A stretch of 42,671 bases of DNA from SIG588 sp045599305. Lineage in GTDB: Bacteria > Bacillota > Clostridia > Oscillospirales > Acutalibacteraceae. The notes below the pieces were generated by a model that had not been told where the DNA came from, did no database searches, and saw nothing but the letters and a program-made list of their open reading frames with translations. Where the stretch lies: the NCBI GenBank assembly GCA_045599305.1, contig JAZRVU010000053.1, positions 1-42,671 of the forward strand. The letters run 5' to 3'. Positions 16,099-23,464 of this stretch are shown piece by piece. The stretch's first letter is position 1, and each line of letters opens with the position of its first letter. Both the position numbers and the translations under genes were made by a program.

Positions 16099-17793
16099 GT
16101 GCTGCACAGTCTTCACATTGAAAATATCGCGGTGATCGAACGGACAGACATCACCTTTGACCGCGGCTTTAACGTGCTGAGCGGCGAGACCGGCGCGGGA
16201 AAATCCATCGTGATCGACTCTCTCAACGCCGTGCTGGGTGAGCGGATCAGCCGGGATATCGTACGCAGCGGCACACCGGGAGCCATCGTGACCGCTCTGT
16301 TTGGCGAAATGCCCGATCGCCTTGTCGGCGCTCTGCGCGAGCTCGGGTATGAGCCGGACGAAAACGGCGAGCTTTTGCTCGAACGGCACCTTTCGGCCGA
16401 CGGCAAGGCCTCGGCCCGGGTGAACGGTCGGCCGGTCACCGTGGCCGTTTTGCGCGCGATCGGCCGCCTGCTCCTCAATATTCACGGGCAGCATGAAAAT
16501 CAGGTGCTGCTCAATGCCGATGCGCATGTGGATTTTCTGGACAGGCTGGGCGGCCTTATGCCGATGCGGGAAGCGTATCAGGCAGAGTACCGCGCTTACC
16601 GTGAACAGAAAGCGGCACTGGAGGCATTGGATACCGATGAGGCCTCCAAGGCACGCCGTATGGACATCCTGCGCTATCAGATCGACGAGATCGAATCCGC
16701 CGATCTGCACGAGGGCGAGGAAGAGGAACTGAAGGCACGGCGCGAGATCTTTCGCAATTCCGAGCGGATCGCCCGGTCTGTCGGGGCGGCACGCCAGTTC
16801 CTGAGCGGTGATGAGGACACCTCCGGGTCTCTTGTGCTGCTGCAGCAGGCGGTGGCCATGATGACGGATGCCGGTCGCTTTATGGACGATGCGGCGGCGC
16901 TTTCCGAAAAGATGCAGGGGCTGCAATATGAATTGGATGCCTGTGCCGATGACCTGCGTGCGCTCGAGGATTCTTTGGAATTCAACGAAGCGGAGCGCGA
17001 TGCCGTGGAGACCCGATGCGATCTCATCCGGCGGCTGTGTACCAAATATGGTGACACCACAGGCGATGTGCTCGCGTTTTTGGAGAAGTGCCGTGCGGAG
17101 TATGCGTCGATCGAATTGAGCGATGCCGAGCAGGAACGGCTGAAAACTGCCGTGGCGCAGTCTCTTCGCCGCACAAATGCGGCGGCCGCCGCTCTTACGG
17201 CCGCCCGTCAGAAGGCTGCGGCGGCGTTTGGCCGGGAGGTTTCCGAACAGTTGGCATTTCTGGACATGCCCCGCGTGCAGTTGTCCGTGTCCATCGAGCC
17301 GGCAGCACTTTCGGCCACGGGGGCCGATCGGGTGGAGTTTTTGCTTGCCGCCAACACCGGAGAGCCGCCGCGCCCGCTGGCCAAAATCGCGTCCGGCGGC
17401 GAAATGTCGCGTGTGATGCTGGCACTGCAGACGGTGCTGGCCGATGTGGATGATATGGAGACACTGGTGTTTGACGAGATCGACACCGGCGTCAGCGGCC
17501 GGGCGGCACTGAAGGTGGGGCAGAAGCTGCACGAAACGGCAGCGGGCCGTTCGGGCACCCGCCGCCGTCAGGTGCTGTGCGTCACCCATCTGGCACAGAT
17601 CGCCGCACAGGCCGATCATCATTTGCTGATCGAGAAGGCCGTACACGACGGCCGCACCTTCACCAATGTGACGGCACTTGACGAAAGCGGTCGGGAACGG
17701 GAACTGGCCCGCATCATTGGCGGCGAGGTGACAGAGGCGGCCATTGGCGCCGCACGGGAACTGCGGCGGGAATATGGCCAAAATAGGGCTTGA
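16099..17793 (+). CDS. recN: DNA repair protein RecN
   Basis: 564-aa SMC-like ATPase for double-strand break repair. The N-terminal Walker A is GETGAGKSIVIDSL, the central part is coiled coil, and the C-terminal half has the ABC signature SGGEMSRVMLALQTV and Walker B LVFDEIDTGVSGRAA. The start is GTG at 16099 with GAGAGGTGAT upstream. The stop codon lies inside the -35 element of the tyrS promoter. Confidence 0.95.
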   Translation: MLHSLHIENIAVIERTDITFDRGFNVLSGETGAGKSIVIDSLNAVLGERISRDIVRSGTPGAIVTALFGEMPDRLVGALRELGYEPDENGELLLERHLSADGKASARVNGRPVTVAVLRAIGRLLLNIHGQHENQVLLNADAHVDFLDRLGGLMPMREAYQAEYRAYREQKAALEALDTDEASKARRMDILRYQIDEIESADLHEGEEEELKARREIFRNSERIARSVGAARQFLSGDEDTSGSLVLLQQAVAMMTDAGRFMDDAAALSEKMQGLQYELDACADDLRALEDSLEFNEAERDAVETRCDLIRRLCTKYGDTTGDVLAFLEKCRAEYASIELSDAEQERLKTAVAQSLRRTNAAAAALTAARQKAAAAFGREVSEQLAFLDMPRVQLSVSIEPAALSATGADRVEFLLAANTGEPPRPLAKIASGGEMSRVMLALQTVLADVDDMETLVFDEIDTGVSGRAALKVGQKLHETAAGRSGTRRRQVLCVTHLAQIAAQADHHLLIEKAVHDGRTFTNVTALDESGRERELARIIGGEVTEAAIGAARELRREYGQNRA

Positions 17794-17818
17794 CAAAATG
17801 GCCAAACTGTGATTAAAT
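17790..17818 (+). promoter_or_regulatory. Promoter of the tyrS T-box transcript
   Basis: TTGACA (17790-17795), 17 bases, TTAAAT (17813-17818). The -35 box overlaps the stop codon of recN (17791-17793). Transcription would begin near 17825, just ahead of the T-box leader. Confidence 0.8.
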
Positions 17819-17824
17819 AGTTCC

Positions 17825-18094
17825 AACGTATTGATGGAAAGAAGTACCGTGCTGCTTGCGGCAAAGAGAATCGCCGGTCGGTGTGAGGCGATGTGCGGCA
17901 CGCGGGAAATACATTCCGGAACGGCGACCTGAAGCGGCACTTGCCGTGTGTAGGGAAGACGGGTGCGCCCGATATCGCGCGGGGACGCTTTCAGCGCCCT
18001 TGGAGGCCGGCACCGCAAGGTGCGGGCAAATAGAGGTGGTACCGCGGAACTTATCCGCCCTCTGCAAATTCACATTTGCAAAGGGCGGTTTTTT
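17825..18094 (+). ncRNA. T-box leader controlling tyrS
   Basis: Long structured leader. Near the 5' end is an AGAGAA motif (17865-17870 region) and a small stem-loop with GGTCGGTGTGA loop, as in T-box stem I. A TAC triplet at 17910-17912 lies in the expected specifier position (GAAA-TAC-ATTCC), reading tyrosine. The T-box core AGGTGGTACCGCGG (18034-18047) contains TGGT, which would pair with the tRNA-Tyr ACCA end. A terminator follows. When uncharged tRNA-Tyr accumulates, the antiterminator should form and tyrS be read. The core and terminator are certain; the specifier assignment is by position and by the downstream gene. Confidence 0.92.
18055..18094 (+). terminator. T-box regulated terminator
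   Basis: CCGCCCTCTGCAAAT pairs with ATTTGCAAAGGGCGG (one mismatch) around a TCAC loop, followed by TTTTTT. Its 5' arm competes with the antiterminator made by the T-box core. Confidence 0.92.
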
Positions 18095-18126
18095 ATGCCC
18101 TTGCACAAAAGAAAGGAATGGAAAAC

Positions 18127-19350
18127 ATGAGAAACGTTTTTGACGAGTTGAGTGCCCGCGGCATGATCGCCCAATGCACCAACGAGGAAAAGGTGCGGGA
18201 GCTGCTCGGTGGTGACAAGCCGGTAACTTTTTATATCGGCTTCGATCCCACGGCGGACAGCCTGCACGTGGGTCACTTTGTGCAGTTGATGGTGATGGCG
18301 CATATGCAGCGCGCCGGTCACCGCCCGATGGCGCTGCTCGGCGGTGGTACGGCGATGGTGGGCGATCCCACCGGCAAAACGGATATGCGCAAAATGATGA
18401 CCAAGGAGACCATTGCACATAATGTGGAATGTTTCAAAAAGCAGATGTCCCGCTTCGTCGACTTTTCCGACGGCAAGGCACTGATGGTCAATAACGGTGA
18501 CTGGCTGCTCAATCTGAACTATGTGGATTTCCTGCGTGAGGTCGGCGTGCATTTTTCCGTCAACCGTATGCTTACAGCGGAATGCTTCAAGACCCGCATG
18601 GAGCGCGGCCTGTCTTTCCTCGAGTTCAACTATATGCTGATGCAGAGCTACGATTTCTACCGTTTGAACGAGGAATATGACTGCACGATGGAACTGGGCG
18701 GTGACGACCAGTGGTCGAACATCATCGGCGGTGTGGAACTCTGTCGCCGAAAAGCCGGTAAGGACGTTTACGGCATGACCTTTGCGCTGTTGACTACCTC
18801 TGAGGGCAAAAAGATGGGCAAAACCGAGAAGGGCGCCGTGTGGCTGGATGCCGAAAAGACCTCGCCCTACGATTTCTTCCAGTATTGGCGTAACGTGGCC
18901 GATGCCGATGTGATCCGCTGCCTGAAGATGCTCACCTTCGTGCCGGTGGAGGAGATCGAGGAACTGGCCAAGGAGCCCAATATCAATAAAGTGAAAGAGC
19001 GCCTTGCCTACGAAGTGACCGCACTGGTGCATGGCAAAGAGGAAGCGGAGAAAGCGCTTGCGGTGGCCAAAGCATTGTTTGGCGGCGGCGGGGAAGCCGC
19101 CAATATGCCCGAAACCGTCATTTCCCGTGATCGTCTGGCAGACGGCGTGCCGGTGCTGGAACTGCTCACCGAAACCGGGTTGACTCCATCCCGCAGCGAA
19201 GCGCGGCGTGCGGTGGAGCAGGGCGGTGTCTCGGTGAATGACGAAAAGGTGACCGATATCAACTTCCGCGTGCCGGAATCGGCGTTTGAAAAGGGCTATG
19301 TCGTGCTCAAGCGCGGTAAAAAAGCCTTCCATAAGGTCACCGTCAAATAA
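18127..19350 (+). CDS. tyrS: Tyrosyl-tRNA synthetase
   Basis: 407-aa class I synthetase charging tRNA-Tyr. HIGH motif SLHVGHFVQL near residue 47; KMSKS-type motif KKMGKTEKGAVWLD near residue 231; tyrosine-binding region AGHRPMALLGGGTAMVGDP; C-terminal S4 domain (TPSRSEARRAVEQGGVSVND). The ATG at 18127 has AAAGGA at the right distance; an ATG nine bases earlier touches that ribosome site and is unlikely. Controlled by the T-box leader, and followed by a terminator, so probably a single-gene transcript. Confidence 0.96.
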   Translation: MRNVFDELSARGMIAQCTNEEKVRELLGGDKPVTFYIGFDPTADSLHVGHFVQLMVMAHMQRAGHRPMALLGGGTAMVGDPTGKTDMRKMMTKETIAHNVECFKKQMSRFVDFSDGKALMVNNGDWLLNLNYVDFLREVGVHFSVNRMLTAECFKTRMERGLSFLEFNYMLMQSYDFYRLNEEYDCTMELGGDDQWSNIIGGVELCRRKAGKDVYGMTFALLTTSEGKKMGKTEKGAVWLDAEKTSPYDFFQYWRNVADADVIRCLKMLTFVPVEEIEELAKEPNINKVKERLAYEVTALVHGKEEAEKALAVAKALFGGGGEAANMPETVISRDRLADGVPVLELLTETGLTPSRSEARRAVEQGGVSVNDEKVTDINFRVPESAFEKGYVVLKRGKKAFHKVTVK

Positions 19351-19352
19351 TA

Positions 19353-19391
19353 AAAAAGGCGGCGTGCGGCACTGGCTGTACGCCGCCTTTT
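19353..19391 (+). terminator. Rho-independent terminator after tyrS
   Basis: GGCGGCGT pairs with ACGCCGCC, preceded by an A run and followed by TTTT; may work on both strands. Confidence 0.85.
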
Positions 19392-19421
19392 GAAATTTCT
19401 GCGGAAAGGTCGAAAAAGGGC

Positions 19422-19450
19422 TTTACTTTCTTCTTTCAAAGTGTTAATAT
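19422..19450 (+). promoter_or_regulatory. Promoter of yerC
   Basis: TTTACT (19422-19427), 17 bases, TAATAT (19445-19450). The -10 overlaps the first of three AATATATTA repeats, so a protein bound there would block it. Confidence 0.6.
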
Positions 19451-19478
19451 ATTACTGCAATATATTATCAATATATTA
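19446..19478 (+). repeat. Three AATATATTA direct repeats upstream of yerC (candidate operator)
   Basis: AATATATTA occurs at 19446-19454, 19459-19467 and 19470-19478, start-to-start distances 13 and 11, about one helical turn each. The cluster lies from the -10 box to the ribosome site of a gene for a TrpR-like DNA-binding protein. Autoregulation is a natural but unproven reading. Confidence 0.55.
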
Positions 19479-19501
19479 TCGTGTTTTCGGAGGCAATTTG
19501 T

Positions 19502-19816
19502 ATGAATTCCAAAATCAAGGATGACAATACCGATTTCCTGTTTGATGCGATCCTGACTCTCAAGACCCGCGAAGAGTGTTATCTCTTCTTTGAAGACCTT
19601 TGCACCGTTTCCGAGATCCGCGCGCTGGCACAGCGTTTGGTGGTGGCCAAAATGCTCAGCGACAAGCGCGTCTATAGTGACATCGTGGCGGCGACCGGTG
19701 CTTCCACCGCCACCATCAGCCGTGTCAACCGCTCGCTGGTCTATGGCTGTGACGCCTATACCATGGTCTTTTCCCGCATGGCCGGTACCGATGTGCCGCC
19801 GGAGGCAGACAAGTGA
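19502..19816 (+). CDS. yerC: YerC/YecD family TrpR-like regulator
   Basis: 104-aa helical protein of the TrpR-like YerC/YecD family. The DNA-binding helices are TVSEIRALAQRLVVAKML and YSDIVAATGASTATISRVNRSL. The ATG at 19502 is preferred over a GTG at 19481 because CGGAGG lies 8 bases before it. The physiological target of YerC is not well established. It overlaps the methyltransferase gene by four bases (GTGA). Confidence 0.9.
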   Translation: MNSKIKDDNTDFLFDAILTLKTREECYLFFEDLCTVSEIRALAQRLVVAKMLSDKRVYSDIVAATGASTATISRVNRSLVYGCDAYTMVFSRMAGTDVPPEADK

Positions 19817-20574
19817 GCGGCTATTCCTCGCTGTCGATGGTGTATGACCGCTTAATAGATGTGGATTATAGCGAGCGTGCGGATTATCTGCTCTCGCTAT
19901 TTTCTTTGCACGGCGGTAAATACGGCTCCCTCCTTGACCTCGCCTGCGGTTCCGGAAGTCTGACGCTGGAGTTGGCCCGCCGCGGCTGCGATATGGTGGC
20001 AGTCGACGGCTCACAGGAGATGCTGGCGCTGGCCAGGGACAAGGCGGCCGATGTCGGCAGTCAGGTGCTTTGGCTTTGCCAGGATATGCGTCAGTTGGAT
20101 CTTTTCGGCACGGTGGAAGGCGCTGTCTGCACATTGGACAGCTTCAATCATCTGCGCAGCACTAAGGATATTGCCGAGGTGCTGCACCGCCTGTCGCTGT
20201 TCATCGAGCCGAAGGGCCTTTTGATTTTCGATGTCAATACGCCGTATAAGCACCGCGAGGTGTTGGGTGATAATGCGTTCGTGTTCGAGAAGGAGGACTT
20301 TCTCTGCACATGGCGCAACAGTTATCGGCCGCGCACGGGTGAAGTACATATGCTGCTGGATATTTTCGCGGAAAATGCAGACGGCACCTATGAACGGTTT
20401 ATGGATGAGGTCACAGAGCGTGCATATTCGCTGCAGACATGGTACACCCTTTTGCAGGGCGCACAGTTCACGCCGCTGGCGGTTTACGGAGATATGACGG
20501 CTTCTGCTCCCGCAGATGAGGAGCAGCGCTGGGTGATCGTGGCAAGGAACGACACGACCAATTACGATAAATGA
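19813..20574 (+). CDS. Class I SAM-dependent methyltransferase
   Basis: 253 aa, start GTG at 19813 inside the yerC stop. SAM-binding motif I LLDLACGSGSLTLELARRG, motif II-like MVAVDGSQEMLALAR, and CTLDSFNHL (post-motif region). The substrate is not evident; relatives next to hslO and yerC in Clostridia are annotated only as methyltransferases. The C-terminal two thirds (YDR at the N terminus, SLQTWYTLLQGAQF near the end) belong to a small-molecule methyltransferase type rather than an rRNA type. Function unassigned. Confidence 0.85.
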   Translation: MSGYSSLSMVYDRLIDVDYSERADYLLSLFSLHGGKYGSLLDLACGSGSLTLELARRGCDMVAVDGSQEMLALARDKAADVGSQVLWLCQDMRQLDLFGTVEGAVCTLDSFNHLRSTKDIAEVLHRLSLFIEPKGLLIFDVNTPYKHREVLGDNAFVFEKEDFLCTWRNSYRPRTGEVHMLLDIFAENADGTYERFMDEVTERAYSLQTWYTLLQGAQFTPLAVYGDMTASAPADEEQRWVIVARNDTTNYDK

Positions 20575-20591
20575 AGTGAGGACGATTTTTC

Positions 20592-21482
20592 ATGGGTAAA
20601 CTGATCCGCTGTCTGACGACCGATGGCGCTGTGATGGCTATGGTGCTGGATTCCACCGATATTGCGGCCAAAGCCGAACAGATCCACGCCACCTCTGCAG
20701 TGACCACAGCGGCACTCGGACGTCTGCTCACCGCCGCGTCCATGATGGGCGTGATGATGAAGGGTGCCAAGGACTCTATCACGCTGAAACTCAGCGGCAA
20801 TGGCCCTGCCGGCACCGTTATGGCGGTTTCGGACAGCCGCGGCAATGTGCGCGGTTATACCCAGAATCCCGTGGTGGAGATCCCGCCCAAGCCCAACGGC
20901 AAACTCGATGTCAGCGGCGCCGTGGGCACGGACGGCTTTCTGTATGTCATGCGTGACAGCGGCGGTGCCGAGCCGTATATCGGCTGTACACCGCTGGTTT
21001 CCGGCGAGATCGCCGAGGATATCACCTCCTACTACGCCACCAGTGAGCAGACGCCCACTGTGTGCGCGCTCGGTGTGTTGGTCGATCCCGATCTCACCGT
21101 CAATGTGGCGGGCGGACTGCTGATCCAGCTGCTGCCGTTTTGCCCGAGTGACGTGATCGATAAACTGGAAAAGAATGTGGCGGCGCTGCCGCCGATGACG
21201 GAACTGCTCTCTGCCGGGCTGACGCCCGAGCAGATCGTAGAGCGCGCGTTGGAGGGCATGCCGTTTGACGTGCTGGATACCTATGAGCCCGTCTATCGCT
21301 GCACCTGTTCACGCGAAAAGGTGCTGGGCGCGTTCGCGACCATGACGGCGGACGAATTGCGTGATCTGCCGGACGAAGAGGGGAAAGTGGAAGTCACCTG
21401 CCGCTTTTGCGATAATGTCTACCGTTTCACCCGCCCGGAGATCGAGGCTCTGGCCAAAGAGCGTGAAGCGGAAAATAAATAA
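20592..21482 (+). CDS. hslO: Hsp33 redox-regulated chaperone
   Basis: 296-aa chaperonin activated by oxidation. The C-terminal zinc site is complete: C-x-C (RCTCSREKVLGAF) and C-x2-C (CRFCDNVYRF). The N-terminal domain shows ATSAVTTAALGRLLTAA, GPAGTVMAVSD and GSGGAEPY-like segments of the family. It follows the methyltransferase gene by 17 bases, with AGTGAGGA as ribosome site. Confidence 0.95.
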   Translation: MGKLIRCLTTDGAVMAMVLDSTDIAAKAEQIHATSAVTTAALGRLLTAASMMGVMMKGAKDSITLKLSGNGPAGTVMAVSDSRGNVRGYTQNPVVEIPPKPNGKLDVSGAVGTDGFLYVMRDSGGAEPYIGCTPLVSGEIAEDITSYYATSEQTPTVCALGVLVDPDLTVNVAGGLLIQLLPFCPSDVIDKLEKNVAALPPMTELLSAGLTPEQIVERALEGMPFDVLDTYEPVYRCTCSREKVLGAFATMTADELRDLPDEEGKVEVTCRFCDNVYRFTRPEIEALAKEREAENK

Positions 21483-21511
21483 AAAATCCGCAACTTTTTT
21501 TCGCAAAAGGG

Positions 21512-21540
21512 TTGACAAGAGCATAAATCTATAGTATCAT
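21512..21540 (+). promoter_or_regulatory. Promoter of the tRNA cluster
   Basis: TTGACA (21512-21517), 17 bases, TATCAT (21535-21540); a TATAAT overlaps at 21540-21545 but with a less suitable spacing. It is a strong stable-RNA type promoter ahead of five tRNA genes. Confidence 0.8.
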
Positions 21541-21543
21541 ATA

Positions 21544-21564
21544 ATGCGTCGCCACACGACGCAT
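21544..21564 (+). promoter_or_regulatory. Leader hairpin directly before the first tRNA
   Basis: ATGCGTCG and CGACGCAT form a perfect 8-bp stem with a CCACA loop, two bases before tRNA-Val. It could help 5' processing or protect the precursor. Confidence 0.5.
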
Positions 21565-21566
21565 GG

Positions 21567-21642
21567 GGGAGCATAGCTCAGCTGGGAGAGCACCTGCCTT
21601 ACAAGCAGGGGGTCACAGGTTCGAGCCCTGTTGTTCCCACCA
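21567..21642 (+). tRNA. tRNA-Val (anticodon TAC)
   Basis: 76 nt including encoded CCA. Acceptor GGGAGCA/TGTTCCC, anticodon stem CCTGC/GCAGG with loop CTTACAA, T-loop GTTCGAG. Complete cloverleaf by eye. Confidence 0.97.
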
Positions 21643-21650
21643 AAAGATGT

Positions 21651-21727
21651 GGCCCGGTAGTTCAGCTGGTTAGAACGCTAGCCTGTCACGCTAGAGGTCG
21701 ACGGTTCGATCCCGTTCCGGGTCGCCA
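21651..21727 (+). tRNA. tRNA-Asp (anticodon GTC)
   Basis: 77 nt with encoded CCA. Acceptor GGCCCGG/CCGGGTC with G discriminator, anticodon loop CTGTCAC, T-loop GTTCGAT. Eight bases from tRNA-Val. Confidence 0.97.
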
Positions 21728-21732
21728 TATTT

Positions 21733-21808
21733 GCCTCTGTACCTCAGATGGTAGAGCAGGGGACTGAAAATCCCCGTGTCATTGGTTCGATTCCGATCGG
21801 AGGCACCA
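21733..21808 (+). tRNA. tRNA-Phe (anticodon GAA)
   Basis: 76 nt with encoded CCA. Acceptor GCCTCTG paired with CGGAGGC, anticodon stem GGGGA/TCCCC with loop CTGAAAA. Confidence 0.97.
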
Positions 21809-21813
21809 TTTTT

Positions 21814-21889
21814 GCGGCTTTAGCTCATCTGGTAGAGCGCCACCTTGCCAAGGTGGAGGTAGCGAGTTCGAGCCTCGTAAGCCGCTCCA
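21814..21889 (+). tRNA. tRNA-Gly (anticodon GCC)
   Basis: 76 nt with encoded CCA. Acceptor GCGGCTT/AAGCCGC, anticodon stem CCACC/GGTGG with loop TTGCCAA. Confidence 0.97.
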
Positions 21890-21894
21890 AAAAG

Positions 21895-21927
21895 TAAGGA
21901 AAGACGTCCAACAGGCGTCTTTCCTTA
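21895..21927 (+). repeat. Perfect 12-bp inverted repeat between tRNA-Gly and tRNA-Cys
   Basis: TAAGGAAAGACG and CGTCTTTCCTTA are exact complements separated by 9 bases. No T run follows, so it is not a standard terminator; it may be an RNA-processing hairpin or an attenuator before tRNA-Cys. Confidence 0.7.
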
Positions 21928-21930
21928 TAT

Positions 21931-22005
21931 GGCGTCATAGCCAAGTGGTAAGGCATGGGTCTGCAAAACCCTGATTCCCCAGTTCAAATCTGGGTGACGC
22001 CTCCA
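21931..22005 (+). tRNA. tRNA-Cys (anticodon GCA)
   Basis: 75 nt with encoded CCA. Acceptor GGCGTCA/TGACGCC, anticodon loop CTGCAAA. Last tRNA of the cluster and the left neighbour of the AT-rich island. Confidence 0.97.
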
Positions 22006-22008
22006 TCG

Positions 22009-22058
22009 AAAACAACCCTCATATTCGAACCATCCGTGTTCGATTGAGGGTTGTTTTT
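22009..22058 (+). terminator. Terminator of the tRNA cluster
   Basis: AACAACCCTCA..ATTCGAAC pairs with GTTCGAT.TGAGGGTTGTT, followed by TTTTT. Long stem with one small internal irregularity. Confidence 0.88.
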
Positions 22059-22189
22059 CTTTCATAAATACAGTATTTAAGCGGCTTTCAGCCGCTTTTT
22101 CTATTTTAGGTCAATTGAACACCAAAACGAAAACAGTCCAAATCACGAAACGAATCACGAAATTATTCTCAAATTCGAACCATAGGTGT
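22018..22189. repeat. Imperfect 22-bp direct repeat downstream of tRNA-Cys
   Basis: CTCA-n-ATTCGAACCAT-nn-GTGT occurs at 22018-22039 (inside the tRNA terminator) and 22168-22189 (at the edge of the IS element), 19 of 22 positions alike. It may be an old attachment-site duplication from integration next to tRNA-Cys. The spacer 22040-22167 holds a small hairpin and the tandem AATCACGAAA pair at 22141-22162 and no gene. Confidence 0.45.
22079..22100 (+). terminator. Small terminator-like hairpin
   Basis: AAGCGGC-TTTCA-GCCGCTT followed by TTT; short stem, can act on either strand. Confidence 0.6.
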
Positions 22190-23374
22190 ATCATTTCTAT
22201 TCCGCAAAACCCTGTTGTCTGCTGAGATAATCGGCTTCATACCTGTCCGGTGTTCGATAACGCAGAATGGAATGGGGTCTTTCGCTGTTGTAGTAATGTA
22301 TGTATTCTTTGATACTTTCCCGCAGTTCACGCTCGGAGCGAAAATCAGTTCGGTATAGCTTTTCGGTTTTCATCGTTTTGAAGAACGATTCCATCACCGA
22401 ATTGTTGTACGGTGTTCCGGTCTCCGAAAACGATTGCTTGACACCAAGTTCTCGCAAGAATGCTCTGAAAGTCGGAGAGGTATAATTGCTTCCTTGATCG
22501 CTATGAAATAATAACTCGGTTGGATTCCTGCTTTTGTATGCTGCCATAAATGTTCCTCTTGTCAGTTGCGTACTGTTTGAAAGCGATACCCGATAGCCGA
22601 CAACTTTCCGAGCAAACAGATCAATGATCACGCAAATATAGAAGTATGTTTTATTGTATTTGAAAAGCGTAACATCGCTTACCCAAACTTCGTTCGGGCG
22701 AGATACTGTGAAATTCTGCTTCAAGATGTTTTCTTTTCTTTCGAGGTTCATATAATACAGTTTCTTCGCACCGCCGCCGATGGCAAACCAACCGTTTTCG
22801 TGCATGATTTCGGCAACAGTGTTTTGTGATACTTTGTATCCACGATCTTTTAGTATGGCGTGGATTTTGCTTGAACCGAAAATCTGCTTGTTACTGTTGA
22901 ATATCTCTTCAATGATAGGTGTCAATTCGGCACGCTTTTGAGCCGCCAAAGTATTTTCCCGTTTTGCACGCAGAATGTGATTGTAGTAACTCCCTTTTGC
23001 CACTTTTATAGTTTTGCAGAGTAGATTGACACTGTATTGCCCCTCTAATTCTTGAATTACTGCATAGCGATCTTTCAACGGTGCATTGACCGTACAACTC
23101 GCCGTCTGTAATATCTCAATCATCTTTTCCTGCTGTTCGCATTTTTGCTTGAGATCAGCATAATCCCGCATATTCACTTTTCCGGATTTTTTCTCTTGTT
23201 TATCATCTTCCTCAATCCAACTATAAATCGTGCTTCTTGCAATGCCGGTGTCATTTGAAATTTCCACAATCGCTACGCCGGAACGATAGTTGTCAATAAC
23301 CGCTTGCTTTTCTTCAGCTGTATAATTCTTTCTCATAAAATATGCCTCCAAAATTGTTGACTTTAAGGATAGCA
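22187..23374 (-). mobile_element. IS3-family insertion sequence (boundaries tentative)
   Basis: One transposase gene with short candidate terminal repeats: TGTATCATT at the left and TGCTATCCTT (reading inward from the right). They are imperfect, with one indel, and start with the TG expected of IS3-type ends. No convincing target duplication is visible, so the exact ends are uncertain. The element lies between the tRNA cluster and the island genes. Confidence 0.6.
22197..23336 (-). CDS. IS3-family transposase, single continuous ORF
   Basis: 379 aa. N-terminal helix-turn-helix (NYTAEEKQAVIDNYRSG, IARSTIYSWI), then a HTH_21-like linker (KRAELTPIIEEIFNSNKQIFGSSKIH). The C-terminal rve integrase core has the DDE triad in WVSDVTLFK, FHSDQGSNYTS and NNSVMESFFKTMKTE. 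The end RPHSILRYRTPDRYE is typical of IS3. The ATG at 23336 follows GGAGG by 8 bases, better than the upstream in-frame start at 23375. Most IS3 elements use two ORFs and a frameshift; here they are one reading frame. It appears intact. Confidence 0.92.
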   Translation of the reverse strand: MRKNYTAEEKQAVIDNYRSGVAIVEISNDTGIARSTIYSWIEEDDKQEKKSGKVNMRDYADLKQKCEQQEKMIEILQTASCTVNAPLKDRYAVIQELEGQYSVNLLCKTIKVAKGSYYNHILRAKRENTLAAQKRAELTPIIEEIFNSNKQIFGSSKIHAILKDRGYKVSQNTVAEIMHENGWFAIGGGAKKLYYMNLERKENILKQNFTVSRPNEVWVSDVTLFKYNKTYFYICVIIDLFARKVVGYRVSLSNSTQLTRGTFMAAYKSRNPTELLFHSDQGSNYTSPTFRAFLRELGVKQSFSETGTPYNNSVMESFFKTMKTEKLYRTDFRSERELRESIKEYIHYYNSERPHSILRYRTPDRYEADYLSRQQGFAE

Positions 23375-23400
23375 TATTTTTGTGAACTTTCCAAAACTGC

Positions 23401-23429
23401 TGGAAAATCGTGTCGAAATATGATATGAT
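23401..23429 (+). promoter_or_regulatory. Promoter of the three-gene island operon
   Basis: TGGAAA (23401-23406), 17 bases, TATGAT (23424-23429), with another TATGAT at 23419-23424. A 6-bp inverted repeat TTTCCA/TGGAAA flanks positions 23388-23406 and overlaps the -35, a possible repressor site. Confidence 0.6.
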
Positions 23430-23464
23430 GAATTAGAATAATGAAAGAAGGAGCGTTGTCCAGT

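Noticed and set aside
15748..18018. A 756-codon open frame on the minus strand opposite recN
   Set aside because: It is a shadow of recN and the T-box region: its translation has no recognisable domain, it crosses the argR-recN and recN-tyrS junctions, and GC-rich coding DNA often leaves the opposite strand open.
22141..22162. Tandem AATCACGAAA pair as a functional operator or iteron
   Set aside because: Only two copies, not next to a promoter or gene start; kept as a descriptive note only.
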